DNA from: Duganella sp. 1411
Lineage (GTDB): Bacteria; Pseudomonadota; Gammaproteobacteria; Burkholderiales; Burkholderiaceae_D
Assembly: GCF_017833525.1 (NCBI RefSeq)
Contig: NZ_JAFICD010000005.1
Location: forward strand, 310,001 to 374,000
Reading direction: 5' to 3'
Length of the DNA stretch: 64,000 nucleotides
This document shows, piece by piece, positions 44,479 to 52,715 of this stretch; the first letter of the stretch is position 1, and each line of letters starts with the position of its first letter. The translations under genes were made by a program, and so were the position numbers. Under the pieces are notes generated by a model. It was given only the letters and a program-made list of their open reading frames with translations. It ran no database searches and was not told the origin of the DNA.

Positions 44479-44538
44479 GTACGGAACCGTACAGATGAGC
44501 TAGCGTGGTTTGGCTATTCTGTCTCTCAAGCCAAGCCA
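44479..44538 (+). promoter_or_regulatory. Possible stress promoter/operator region upstream of csbD
   Basis: A 14-bp palindrome GTACGGAACCGTAC (44479-44492) contains GGAAC, followed 16 bases on by CGTG (44504). This resembles the ECF general-stress pattern GGAAC-N16-CGTT with one mismatch. An imperfect inverted repeat TGGTTTGGCT/AGCCAAGCCA follows (44506-44515, 44529-44538). Function is inferred only from pattern. Confidence 0.3.
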
Positions 44539-44569
44539 TACCGGTTTGCAACTACTCAGGAGCAACATC

Positions 44570-44749
44570 ATGAACAAAGACCAAATCGAAGGTAAACTGA
44601 AAAACATCGGCGGCAAGATTCAAGAAGAAGTCGGCGACGTGATCGACTCGCCAGAGCAGGAAGCCAAAGGCCTGGGCAAACAAGTCGAAGGCAAGCTGCA
44701 AGAGAAAGTCGGCGATCTGAAAGAAGCCGCCCGCGTCGCCACCAAGTAA
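44570..44749 (+). CDS. CsbD-family stress protein
   Basis: A 59-residue hydrophilic protein of the CsbD family, small and highly charged, whose members are induced by general stress in many bacteria; the molecular role is unknown. It begins MNKDQIEGKLKNIGGKIQE and contains the repeated GKxxEKVGD pattern. The start is fixed by AGGAG 7 bases upstream. A strong terminator follows 17 bases after the stop, so it is a single-gene unit. Confidence 0.92.
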   Translation: MNKDQIEGKLKNIGGKIQEEVGDVIDSPEQEAKGLGKQVEGKLQEKVGDLKEAARVATK

Positions 44750-44766
44750 TTGGTGAACGTCCCAGC

Positions 44767-44792
44767 AAAAAATGCGCTTCGGCGCATTTTTT
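44767..44792 (+). terminator. Rho-independent terminator of csbD
   Basis: A perfect 11-bp stem AAAAAATGCGC/GCGCATTTTTT with a TTCG tetraloop ends in a T run. The A run on the other arm lets it act in both directions. Confidence 0.95.
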
Positions 44793-44824
44793 GTTTCCGT
44801 CGCGGGCTTTTTCGCGTGGGCTGG

Positions 44825-44918
44825 CGTAGGGCGGATTAGCGCAGCGTAATCGGCCATGCATGCGTTATCGGCGGCTCATCGATGGCCGATTACGGCGTTC
44901 CGCCTAATCCGCCCGACG
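44825..44918. repeat. REP/MITE-like element, copy 4
   Basis: This 94-bp element is nearly identical to copy 1. Differences include TAATCGGCC in place of TAATCCGCC and a final CCCGACG in place of CCCTACG. It lies between two terminators, away from coding sequence. Confidence 0.85.
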
Positions 44919-44968
44919 AAAACCGCTTCACTTCGCGGTATCAGATGTGCCGGCAATCCGTGAAGAAC

Positions 44969-45004
44969 AAAAAACCCCATGTGCGCGCGCACATGGGGTT
45001 TTTT
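44969..45004. terminator. Bidirectional terminator downstream of the DUF4136 gene
   Basis: A 36-bp perfect palindrome: AAAAAACCCCATGTGC, then GCGC, then the complement ending TTTTTT. It lies 40 bases after the minus-strand DUF4136 stop and would terminate that transcript, with a T run on either strand. Confidence 0.93.
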
Positions 45005-45043
45005 CAGGTGGGCCTCGGCGTGTGGTGAAACACGCCGGGCGGA

Positions 45044-45751
45044 TTAGTTGGTCTTGCCCGGTGCGGGCTGGCCAGCCACCGTGGCCGGCGCCTCCACCGT
45101 CTGGGTGGTCGGCTCTATCTTCAAATCGACCCGGCGCGGCACGCCGCTCGGACCGGGGAAGCCGGTGAACGCGCTTTGCACCAGCGCCGGCATCACGTGC
45201 GGCGTGGCCTGGATCAGGCTGGTATTTTGCACCGTCACGTCATACAGCTTGCGGCCGGTCGTGGTGTTGATGGTGATGCGCAACTGGCGCTGGTACTGGT
45301 GCCGCACGCGTTCCTCGATCGTCATAGGGCCGTAGAAGAACGGATCGTAAAAATAGGGACGATAGCCCCAGCGCGAATAACCCCAGCGCGAATAGCCCCA
45401 GCCATAGCGGCCGTAGCCCGCCCCCCAGTACGGACCCATGAACGGGTCCTCGGCCTGCAACACGCGCACCGGATGGTCGATCGTCACGAATTTCATTCCC
45501 ACGAGCAATTTCGGCTGTTGGCCGTCGGCGGTCTGGCGGAAGCCCAGTTTGGCCAGTTCATTGGCCACCAGCACCTGGTAGCTGCGGTATTCGAGCGTGT
45601 CGTCGGCGCCCTGCGGCGCTTCGAAGGCATAGGATTTGTCCTGCAGGTCGGCCGGCCAGTCGTTGAAGGCGGTGACGTCGCTGCGGATGGTGGTGGCGCA
45701 GCCGCTCAACAGCATGACGGCGGCAGTCGCCAGGATGGCGAGATATTTCAT
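45044..45751 (-). CDS. DUF4136 lipoprotein
   Basis: A 235-residue outer-envelope lipoprotein. It has a lipobox LLSGC near residue 18, then a DUF4136 domain (TIRSDVTAFNDWP, DKSYAFEAPQG, RSYQVLVANELAKLGF, then the late VTVQNTSLIQATPHVMPALVQSAFTGFP pieces). The middle carries an aromatic Tyr/Gly/Trp low-complexity stretch with a tandem GYSRW unit, seen in the DNA as a repeated CGCGAATA(G/A)CCCCAG. The role of DUF4136 proteins is unknown. It is divergent from pepN and followed by a strong terminator. Confidence 0.88.
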   Translation of the reverse strand: MKYLAILATAAVMLLSGCATTIRSDVTAFNDWPADLQDKSYAFEAPQGADDTLEYRSYQVLVANELAKLGFRQTADGQQPKLLVGMKFVTIDHPVRVLQAEDPFMGPYWGAGYGRYGWGYSRWGYSRWGYRPYFYDPFFYGPMTIEERVRHQYQRQLRITINTTTGRKLYDVTVQNTSLIQATPHVMPALVQSAFTGFPGPSGVPRRVDLKIEPTTQTVEAPATVAGQPAPGKTN

Positions 45752-45970
45752 GATAGAGCCCTCTCAGGTCGGACGGTATATTCCAGTACTAAGTTTACGA
45801 CGCGCATGCGGACGTTGCATGATTATTACAGATTGTTACGGCAGCGTGGAAACAAGCAACTTATTCGGGGCAACTTATCAGCTATGACACGGCGCCGGCC
45901 GGCGATTCACACGTCCGCTGGCGCTGGTGTTGGTAAAATAGGCTTTTGCCTACGTCCACCCAGAGCCCCC

Positions 45971-48637
45971 ATGCGCACAGATAGCAGCCCAACGACGGTA
46001 TACCGCAAAGATTACACCCCTCCAGCTTTCCTGGTCGATACGGTTGAACTTGGTTTCGACCTCGACCCGGACCGCACGGTGGTCGCCAACCGCGTGACGC
46101 TGCGGCACAACCCGGCGAGCCAGAGCCAGGACATCGTGTTGCACGGCGAAGAGATCGAACTGGTGCAGCTGCGCATGAACGGCAAGGCGCTGGCGCCGAC
46201 CGAATACAAGCTCGACGGCTCGACCTTGACCATCAAAAAGGCCCCGGACAACGTGGTGCTGGAGATCGAAACGCTGTGCGCGCCGGTGCAAAACACCACG
46301 CTGTCCGGGCTGTACGTCTCGAACGGCAACTTCTTCACGCAATGCGAGGCCGAAGGCTTCCGCCGCATCACCTACTTCCCCGACCGTCCGGACGTGATGG
46401 CCAAGTACACCGTCATGCTGCGCGCCGACAAGGCCGCCTATCCGGTGCTGCTGTCGAACGGCAACCTGATCGAGGAGGGCGACCTGGGCGATGGCCGCCA
46501 CTACGCCAAATGGGAAGACCCGTTCAAGAAGCCGTCCTACCTGTTCGCGCTGGTGGCCGCGCGCCTGGTGTGCCAGGAGGAGCAGTACACGCTCAAGTCC
46601 GGGCGCGAAGTGCTGCTGCAGGTGTGGGTGGAGGACGGCAACCTCGACAAGACCGACTACGCGATGCAGTCGCTGAAAAACTCGATCCGCTGGGACGAGG
46701 AGCGCTTCGGCCTGGAGCTGGACCTGGACCGCTTCATGATCGTCGCCGTGGGCGACTTCAACATGGGCGCGATGGAGAACAAGGGCCTCAACATTTTCAA
46801 CACCAAGTTCGTGTTGGCCAACCCGCGCGTGGCCACCGACGTCGACTACGCCGGCATCGAGGCGGTGGTCGGCCACGAGTACTTCCACAACTGGACCGGC
46901 AACCGCGTCACGTGCCGCGACTGGTTCCAGCTGTCGCTCAAGGAAGGCCTGACCGTGTTCCGCGACCAGGAGTTCAGCGCCGACATGATCGGCACCGACA
47001 GCGGCCGCGCCGTCACCCGCATCGACCAGGTGCGCACCTTGCGCCAGGCCCAGTTCCCCGAGGACGCCGGCCCGATGGCGCACCCCGTGCGGCCGGACTC
47101 CTTCGTCGAGATCAACAACTTCTACACGGTGACCGTGTATGAAAAGGGCGCCGAGGTGGTGCGCATGTACCAAACCCTGGTGGGCCGCGACGGCTTCCGC
47201 AAGGGCATGGACTTGTACTTCAAGCGCCACGACGGCCAGGCTGTCGAATGCGACGACTTCCGCGCCGCCATGGCCGACGCCAACGGCCGCGACCTGCGCC
47301 AGTTCGAACGCTGGTACAGCCAGGCCGGCACGCCGGTGGTGACCGCGCGCACGCGCTACGACGCCGCCAAGCGCCACTTCGACATCATCCTCAGCCAGCG
47401 CTGCGCGCCGTCGGCCGGCCAGTCGGACAAGCTGCCGTTCCACATCCCGGTGGCGGTGGGCCTGCTGGGCGCCAACGGCAAGGATTTGCCGTTGACGCTC
47501 GAAGGCGGCAAGCACGCCAAGGGCGCCACCACGGTGGTGCTGGAGTTGACGGAGCAGGAGCAGATTTTCCGCTTCCGCCACGTCGACGAACGTCCGACGC
47601 CATCGATCCTGCGCGACTTCTCGGCGCCGGTGGTGCTCGAATACGACTACACCGACGCCGAACTGCTGCACCTGTTCAGCCATGACAGCGACCCGGTCAA
47701 CCGCTGGGAAGCGGGCCAGCGCCTGGCGATGGCGCGCCTGCTCAAGCTGACAGCGCAAGTGGCGGCCGCCGGCGGCAGCGACGCCCACCTGAAGCTGGAC
47801 GCCACCTTCATCAGCGCCCAGCGCACCGTGCTGACCGACGACACGCTCGACCCGGCCTTCCGCGAGCTGGCCCTGATCCTGCCGTCGGAAACCATCATCG
47901 CCGAGCAGGTGGACGTGGTCGATCCGCAGGCGATCCACACCGCGCGCCAGTTCATGCGCCGCACCATCGGCGCCGCGCTCAAGACCGAGCTGCTGGCGCA
48001 ATACCACGCCAACCAGACGCCCGGCGACTACAGCCCGGACGCGCTGTCGGCCGGCAAGCGGGCCTTGAAGAATTTGTGCCTGTCGTACCTGATGGTGGCG
48101 CCGGACATTGCCGAGCTCAAACTCGCGCAGCAGCAGTTCGAAAAGGCCGGCAACATGACCGACCGCTCGGCCGCGCTGGTGGCGATGATCCACAGCGGCG
48201 CCGAGGCCGGCCCGTATCTGAAGAACTTCTACGAGGACTTCGAAGGCGAAGCGCTGGTCATCGACAAATGGTTCGCCATGCAGGCCGCCGCGCCGACCAC
48301 CAACGTCGCCGCCGTGCGCCAATTGATGCAGCACCCGGCCTTCACGCTGAAGAATCCGAACCGCGCGCGCAGCCTGATCTTCAACTTCACCAGCGGCAAC
48401 CCGTCGCAATTCCACGCCGCCGACGGCAGCGCCTACGAGTTCTGGGCCGAGTACGTGATCAAGCTTGACGCCATCAACCCACAGGTCGCGGCGCGGCTGG
48501 CGCGCGGCATGGACCGCTGGCGCCGCTACGCCCCGGCGCTGCAGGCCAAGATGAAGCGCGCGCTGGAGAAGGTCGCCGCCCGCGCCAAGCTCTCGAACGA
48601 CGTGCTGGAAGTGGTGACCAAGGCGCTGGCCAACTAA
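45971..48637 (+). CDS. pepN: Aminopeptidase N
   Basis: M1 zinc aminopeptidase that removes N-terminal residues from cytoplasmic peptides. The 888-residue product has the exopeptidase GAMENKG motif and the zinc motif HEYFHNW with downstream Glu in KEGLTVFRDQEF; the C-terminal helical domain is complete. The ATG at 45971 gives MRTDSSPTTVYRKDYTPPAF, matching the PepN N-terminus; longer in-frame readings into the DUF4136 promoter are ignored. It lies 41 bases upstream of fbp in the same direction. Confidence 0.96.
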   Translation: MRTDSSPTTVYRKDYTPPAFLVDTVELGFDLDPDRTVVANRVTLRHNPASQSQDIVLHGEEIELVQLRMNGKALAPTEYKLDGSTLTIKKAPDNVVLEIETLCAPVQNTTLSGLYVSNGNFFTQCEAEGFRRITYFPDRPDVMAKYTVMLRADKAAYPVLLSNGNLIEEGDLGDGRHYAKWEDPFKKPSYLFALVAARLVCQEEQYTLKSGREVLLQVWVEDGNLDKTDYAMQSLKNSIRWDEERFGLELDLDRFMIVAVGDFNMGAMENKGLNIFNTKFVLANPRVATDVDYAGIEAVVGHEYFHNWTGNRVTCRDWFQLSLKEGLTVFRDQEFSADMIGTDSGRAVTRIDQVRTLRQAQFPEDAGPMAHPVRPDSFVEINNFYTVTVYEKGAEVVRMYQTLVGRDGFRKGMDLYFKRHDGQAVECDDFRAAMADANGRDLRQFERWYSQAGTPVVTARTRYDAAKRHFDIILSQRCAPSAGQSDKLPFHIPVAVGLLGANGKDLPLTLEGGKHAKGATTVVLELTEQEQIFRFRHVDERPTPSILRDFSAPVVLEYDYTDAELLHLFSHDSDPVNRWEAGQRLAMARLLKLTAQVAAAGGSDAHLKLDATFISAQRTVLTDDTLDPAFRELALILPSETIIAEQVDVVDPQAIHTARQFMRRTIGAALKTELLAQYHANQTPGDYSPDALSAGKRALKNLCLSYLMVAPDIAELKLAQQQFEKAGNMTDRSAALVAMIHSGAEAGPYLKNFYEDFEGEALVIDKWFAMQAAAPTTNVAAVRQLMQHPAFTLKNPNRARSLIFNFTSGNPSQFHAADGSAYEFWAEYVIKLDAINPQVAARLARGMDRWRRYAPALQAKMKRALEKVAARAKLSNDVLEVVTKALAN

Positions 48638-48678
48638 CAAACAATTTATACGATTTATATTTCACCACAAGGGAATCC

Positions 48679-49680
48679 ATGAAACGCATCAGCCTCACAC
48701 AATACCTGGTCGAAGAACAGCGCCAGAACAACACGATTCCGGCCGAACTGCGGCTGCTGATCGAAGTGGTCGCGCGCGCGTGCAAGACCATCAGCCACGC
48801 CGTGGGCAAGGGCGCGCTGGGCGAAGTGCTCGGCACCGCCGACACCGAAAACGTCCAGGGCGAAGTGCAGAAAAAGCTCGATATCATCTCCAACGAGATC
48901 CTGCTCGAAGCCAATGAATGGGGCGGCCACCTGGCGGCGATGGCGTCGGAAGAGATGGAAACCATCCACCCGATCCCGAACCGCTATCCGAAGGGTGAAT
49001 ACATGCTCACCTTCGACCCGCTGGACGGCTCGTCGAACATCGACGTCAACGTCTCGATCGGCACCATCTTCTCGGTGCTGAAGGCGCCGGAAGGCATGGG
49101 CGAACCGACCGAGGAAGCGTTCATGCAGCCGGGCACCAAGCAGGTCGCCGCCGGCTACGCCGTGTACGGCCCGCAGACCATGCTGGTGCTCACCACCGGC
49201 AATGGCGTCAACTGCTTCACGCTGGACCGCGAAATGGGCTCGTGGGTGCTGACGCAGCGCGACATGAAGATCCCGGCCAAGACCAAGGAATTCGCGATCA
49301 ACATGTCGAACGCGCGCCACTGGCACGCGCCGGTCAAGCGTTACGTCGACGAGCTGCTGGAAGGCGAAAACGGCCCGCGCGGCACCAACTTCAACATGCG
49401 CTGGGTGGCCTCGATGGTCGCCGACGTGCACCGTATCCTTAACCGCGGCGGCATCTTCATGTACCCGGCCGACACGCGCGACACCTCGATGCCGGGCAAG
49501 CTGCGTTTGATGTACGAGGCGAATCCAATGGCCTTCATCGTCGAGCAGGCGGGCGGCGCGGCCACCGACGGCCAGCAGCGCATCCTGGACATCCAGCCGC
49601 ACAAGCTGCACCAGCGCGTGCCGGTGTTCCTGGGATCGCGGGATGAGGTGGCGGTGGTGACGGGCTACCACCAGGGGTAA
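48679..49680 (+). CDS. fbp: Fructose-1,6-bisphosphatase class 1
   Basis: Gluconeogenic phosphatase converting fructose-1,6-bisphosphate to fructose-6-phosphate. The 333-residue protein has the metal/substrate motif DPLDGSSNIDVNVSIG, GYAVYGPQTMLVLTTG, the AMP/phosphate region SMVADVHRIL and the active-site Lys region ending GKLRLMYEANPMAFIVEQAGG (in parts). The ATG at 48679 follows AAGGGAAT. It is probably transcribed from its own promoter or with pepN. Confidence 0.97.
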   Translation: MKRISLTQYLVEEQRQNNTIPAELRLLIEVVARACKTISHAVGKGALGEVLGTADTENVQGEVQKKLDIISNEILLEANEWGGHLAAMASEEMETIHPIPNRYPKGEYMLTFDPLDGSSNIDVNVSIGTIFSVLKAPEGMGEPTEEAFMQPGTKQVAAGYAVYGPQTMLVLTTGNGVNCFTLDREMGSWVLTQRDMKIPAKTKEFAINMSNARHWHAPVKRYVDELLEGENGPRGTNFNMRWVASMVADVHRILNRGGIFMYPADTRDTSMPGKLRLMYEANPMAFIVEQAGGAATDGQQRILDIQPHKLHQRVPVFLGSRDEVAVVTGYHQG

Positions 49681-49786
49681 TTAGTCCGTTTCGCGGGCAA
49701 AGCAATGTCTTTTTTGCAGCATGGCTAAAATTTATTGGTTTAGGGCTAGCGCGCTGTGAGAAATATTTGTTAGAATGTGCGACTTC

Positions 49787-49862
49787 GCCGCTTTAGCTCA
49801 GTTGGTAGAGCAGTTCATTCGTAATGAAAAGGTCGCCAGTTCGATTCCGGCAAGCGGCACCA
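49787..49862 (+). tRNA. tRNA-Thr (anticodon CGT)
   Basis: A 76-base cloverleaf with encoded CCA. The acceptor arms GCCGCTT/AAGCGGC pair perfectly, the D arm is GCTCAGTTGGTAGAGC, the anticodon loop TTCGTAA gives CGT, and the T arm GCCAGTTCGATTCCGGC is standard. A TAGAAT -10-like box lies at 49771-49776. A terminator follows. Confidence 0.96.
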
Positions 49863-49882
49863 AGAATTAGGCAGTAACAGAG

Positions 49883-49914
49883 ACCCGCGCCTTCGCAAGA
49901 AGGCGCGGGTTTTC
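49883..49914 (+). terminator. Terminator after tRNA-Thr
   Basis: A perfect 12-bp stem ACCCGCGCCTTC/GAAGGCGCGGGT with loop GCAA, followed by a short T run (TTTTC), 20 bases after the tRNA. Confidence 0.88.
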
Positions 49915-49982
49915 TGCTTCTACGGTGCGAACGGCGCGATGAACCGCGTGCTTTTACCTGTCAGTTATGGCATAGTCAAGCG

Positions 49983-50180
49983 ATGAAGGCACTCAAAAGC
50001 CAGCTAGCGAAAGATCTGCTTGCAGACGAACAAGCTCGCAACGAGCTGCGTCGTTTTTTGGTGAGCAATCGTTCCAAATCACCTTCGCTTGACGCGGAGT
50101 CTAGTCGGATACATGTTCGCCGGGGCAGCACTGCGGTGACTGTTAGTGCTACTGTCGTCCCCAAGGCAAAAGCTGACTGA
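49983..50180 (+). CDS. Small hypothetical protein in tRNA-proximal island
   Basis: A possible 65-residue basic protein (MKALKSQLAKDLLADEQARNELRRFL). It begins with an amphipathic helix and ends in a Val/Ala/Lys tail. No strong ribosome-binding site is visible and no family was recognised. It is the first frame after tRNA-Thr in an AT-richer stretch and lies 7 bases before the membrane-protein gene, which suggests a two-gene unit. Confidence 0.45.
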   Translation: MKALKSQLAKDLLADEQARNELRRFLVSNRSKSPSLDAESSRIHVRRGSTAVTVSATVVPKAKAD

Positions 50181-50187
50181 CAAAGCC

Positions 50188-50955
50188 GTGAACGTTGCGC
50201 TTCCCGCCATCGTTATCTTCTTCGTGCTACTTCCTGGATTTATTCTTCGCACTCGGCTGAAGCGTGTAGAACGAACTTCGCTTGATTTTTCGCCTTTTGG
50301 CGAAGTAGTGGCCGAGGCGGTTGTATGGTCGGTGCTGGTTCACTGCGCGTGGCTGGGTCTTGCTAACGTCATCGCGGGCCAAACCTTTCAGCCGCTGGTT
50401 CTGTTGAAGTTGCTGTCTGGCGCGGTAACCGTGCAGGAAGGCGCCGCCGCTGCTTTTGCCGCAAGCTTCTGGTGGGTTATCTCTTATTTCTTGAGCCTTT
50501 TAATCGCCGCATTCGTCTTTCCCATGGCATTGCGAGCAATTATTACGAAATACAGGCTTGATCGCTCAGCGTCGCGCTTCAGCTACATATTTCGCTTTCA
50601 CAAAGCGCCTTGGTACTATTTATTGACCGGCGCAGACTTTGCCGAAGACGAAGCGCCCGATATGATTCTGATTTCGGCAATTGTCGAGGTTGGGAAAGAA
50701 GCAGTACTCTACGTGGGTGTGCTCGATGAATTCTATGTCGATTCTGAGGGTCAACTCGACCGCCTTGTATTGCAAAACGTTGCGCGTCGTCCGCTATCAC
50801 GAGACAAACCGGCCGCATGCACCAGCGACGGAGTTGCGGCGATCACCGAGCCGGTTCGGTTTTACGATGTCGACGGCGACTCGTTCGTGCTACGGTATAG
50901 CGAGACGATAACCTTGAATATTCAATACGTCAGGCTCGCAATACGTGCTACCTAG
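50188..50955 (+). CDS. Membrane protein, DUF6338-like
   Basis: A protein of about 255 residues with an N-terminal hydrophobic segment (NVALPAIVIFFVLLPGFIL) and two more transmembrane regions (VVWSVLVHCAWLGLANVI, FWWVISYFLSLLIAAFVFP). A soluble C-terminal domain of about 120 residues follows, starting around PWYYLLTGADFAEDE. The layout resembles the DUF6338 family, by recollection. The GTG at 50188 is chosen because it avoids overlap with the previous gene; a GTG at 50146 is possible. Codon use is less GC-biased than in the chromosome core, consistent with acquisition. Confidence 0.6.
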   Translation: MNVALPAIVIFFVLLPGFILRTRLKRVERTSLDFSPFGEVVAEAVVWSVLVHCAWLGLANVIAGQTFQPLVLLKLLSGAVTVQEGAAAAFAASFWWVISYFLSLLIAAFVFPMALRAIITKYRLDRSASRFSYIFRFHKAPWYYLLTGADFAEDEAPDMILISAIVEVGKEAVLYVGVLDEFYVDSEGQLDRLVLQNVARRPLSRDKPAACTSDGVAAITEPVRFYDVDGDSFVLRYSETITLNIQYVRLAIRAT

Positions 50956-51032
50956 AGTATGCAGCATGGGGACAAGTCGATCCCGCTCTCCTAACGGTAA
51001 AGTCGAACGAGACTAAATTTAAAGGTTATTTC

Positions 51033-51827
51033 ATGATTCCTGTTGAAGTAAGAGCCGACATTCTGCGACGGATACGCGACGCCGAAGCCGAGCATGGCGT
51101 GCGTGTGTTGTTGGCCGTCGAGTCGGGCAGCCGCGCGTGGGGCTTCGCGTCGCCCAACAGCGATTACGATGCGCGGTTTATTTATGTCCACCCCAAGGAT
51201 TGGTATGTGTCGGTGGGCTTGGAAGAGCAGCGCGATGTCATCGAGTATCCGATAGTGGATGACATCGACATCAACGGCTGGGATCTGCGCAAGGCGTTGC
51301 GCTTGTTCTGGAAATCCAATCCCGCGTTTGTGGAATGGATACAATCGCCGATCATTTATACGGAGCAAGGCGATTTCGCCGAAGAGTCGCGTAAGTTGCT
51401 GTCCGAGGTGTACTCCTGCGAGAGCGGTATATATCACTATCGCAGCATGGCCAAAACCAATTATCGCGGCTACCTGAGGGCCGACATGGTGCCGCTCAAG
51501 AAATATTTTTACGTGCTGCGCCCTTTGTTGTCGGTGCGCTGGTTGGAACGCTATGGTTGTGCCGCGCCCATCGAGTTCGGCAAGCTGTTGCATTTAATCG
51601 AAGGCGAACACACTTTGCTGGCTGATATTGATGCTCTGCTGGCAAAAAAACGTGCGGCTCCGGAAATGGGGCTTGATAAGCCGGTTCCAAGTATAGATGC
51701 CTTCATCGAGGCGGAATTGGCTCGACTGGAGATCGTCAGCCCGGAACGCGTGCAGCGGCCCGAGGTCTTGCCGCAGCTTAACGGCGTGTTTCATCGGACT
51801 CTTGCGCAAGCCTGGCGTGAGGATTGA
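51033..51827 (+). CDS. RlaP-like nucleotidyltransferase
   Basis: A 264-residue protein of the DNA polymerase beta-like nucleotidyltransferase superfamily, closest to the RlaP/COG3541 group predicted to act in RNA repair. The catalytic motif is GSRAWGFASPNSDYDARFIY (GS followed by DxD), and the C-terminal helical part contains NYRGYLRADMVPLKKYFYVLR in pieces. The ATG at 51033 follows an AAAGGTT stretch. It lies in the AT-richer block downstream of tRNA-Thr with no RNA ligase partner visible, so its role is unclear. Confidence 0.8.
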   Translation: MIPVEVRADILRRIRDAEAEHGVRVLLAVESGSRAWGFASPNSDYDARFIYVHPKDWYVSVGLEEQRDVIEYPIVDDIDINGWDLRKALRLFWKSNPAFVEWIQSPIIYTEQGDFAEESRKLLSEVYSCESGIYHYRSMAKTNYRGYLRADMVPLKKYFYVLRPLLSVRWLERYGCAAPIEFGKLLHLIEGEHTLLADIDALLAKKRAAPEMGLDKPVPSIDAFIEAELARLEIVSPERVQRPEVLPQLNGVFHRTLAQAWRED

Positions 51828-51933
51828 AGCTCAAGTCGACAGCAACGAGCGTTCTACGCCGGGGCCGGTTTTTTGCTATTGCGTCCATCATGGGCTCATC
51901 CCCGGGCGCTAGTCCTCAGCACCTGTGCCGACC

Positions 51934-52222
51934 TTACGGGCGTTTGGCTGGATATCGTTGCCGGGAATGTGGCACTGACACAATCTCGATCACGCTGGGG
52001 CGAACGCGATACACGACCACGTAGTTGTGGTGCACTACGATCTCTCGGGTGCCGGCGACCCGGCCAGGGCGGTAAAGGTAGGGATGTTGTGGCAACTGTG
52101 AAGTCGCGTGCTCGATTTCATCCTGCAGCTTGGAAGCGGCTACGTCATTACGCTCCGCGATGTACTCGATGATCGTGGCCAGCTTGATGCGGGGCATCTG
52201 GAAGCCACCGAACGGGAAGCAT
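51934..52222 (-). pseudogene. Frameshifted RelE/ParE-type toxin
   Basis: The 3' frame encodes a typical ParE body (LATIIEYIAERND, HPYLYRPGRVAGTREIVVHHNYVVVYRV, IEIVSVPHSRQRYP). The expected N-terminus MLPVRWLPDA is encoded upstream in the next frame, behind a strong GGAGGA site and the ATG at 52222. The frames join at a CCCC run near 52195; three C would restore DARIKLATIIEYI. The gene is therefore either inactivated by one inserted C or affected by a sequencing error. An internal ATG at 52197 could make an 87-residue product lacking the first strand. Confidence 0.75.
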
Positions 52223-52269
52223 TTGTCCTCCAGAAAATACAGCTGAGAGAACCGGTATTCATTCTGGCT

Positions 52270-52353
52270 TTAGGATGCATCCGTCGGTTTGTGCTTTCTG
52301 CGCTTCGACGCGATTAAGGCACGCATTTCAGCCATGACCTGATCATGCGCGAC
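52270..52353 (-). pseudogene. C-terminal remnant of a type II antitoxin
   Basis: About 27 codons (VAHDQVMAEMRALIASKR, then a Lys/His-rich end) look like the tail of a ParD/RelB-type antitoxin, where HDxVMAEM is a common element. The stop lies 47 bases before the toxin start, as expected in a toxin-antitoxin operon. There is no start codon or DNA-binding domain upstream; instead the sequence changes abruptly into a DUF899 gene in another frame. Confidence 0.55.
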
Positions 52354-52694
52354 ACCGCCACCACCGTGGTGTCGCGCTGCGCCAGATGCGCCAGCGCGCC
52401 GTCCGTGTGGTCGGCCATGTACGAGCAGCTCTTGCAACCCTGCTCGGCGCCCGGCGTGTACATGAAGTGTTGCACCACCAGTTGGCGGCGGCCTTCGAAT
52501 AGCTCCGCCAGCGTGCGCGGGCCGGACGGCGTGTCGAACACGTAGTACTTGTCGATGCGTAGCCATGGCAGCGCGCGGCGTTCGCGGGCGACCTGGTCCT
52601 TCAAGTTCGTCAATTCTTTTTCGCGCGCCAGCAGCGCCTTGCGTTGCGCCAGCCATTGCTCCGCCGACGCCACAGGATGATGTAGGGTGTTCAT
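52314..52694 (-). CDS. Truncated DUF899 (thioredoxin-like) protein
   Basis: A 126-residue fragment of the DUF899 family, whose members are about 230-250 residues. The N-terminal half is typical: MNTLHHPVASAEQWLAQRK, LPWLRIDKYYVFDTPSGPR, LAELFEGRRQLVVQHFMYTP, a CKSC redox-like motif and TTVVAVSR. Right after that motif the reading runs into the antitoxin tail in another frame (MIRSWLKCVP) and stops. The missing half makes function unlikely. It starts 21 bases after the beta-propeller gene with which it was probably an operon. Confidence 0.75.
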   Translation of the reverse strand: MNTLHHPVASAEQWLAQRKALLAREKELTNLKDQVARERRALPWLRIDKYYVFDTPSGPRTLAELFEGRRQLVVQHFMYTPGAEQGCKSCSYMADHTDGALAHLAQRDTTVVAVSRMIRSWLKCVP

Positions 52695-52715
52695 GATCTG
52701 CTCCTGCGATGTTGG

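Noticed and set aside
45950..48640. A large open frame antisense to pepN
   Set aside because: It mirrors the pepN reading frame with His/Gln/Arg-rich junk; pepN has all the M1 motifs.
49787..49862. Duplicated tRNA-Thr 3' end as an attachment site
   Set aside because: No second copy of GTTCGATTCCGGC was seen downstream in the window.
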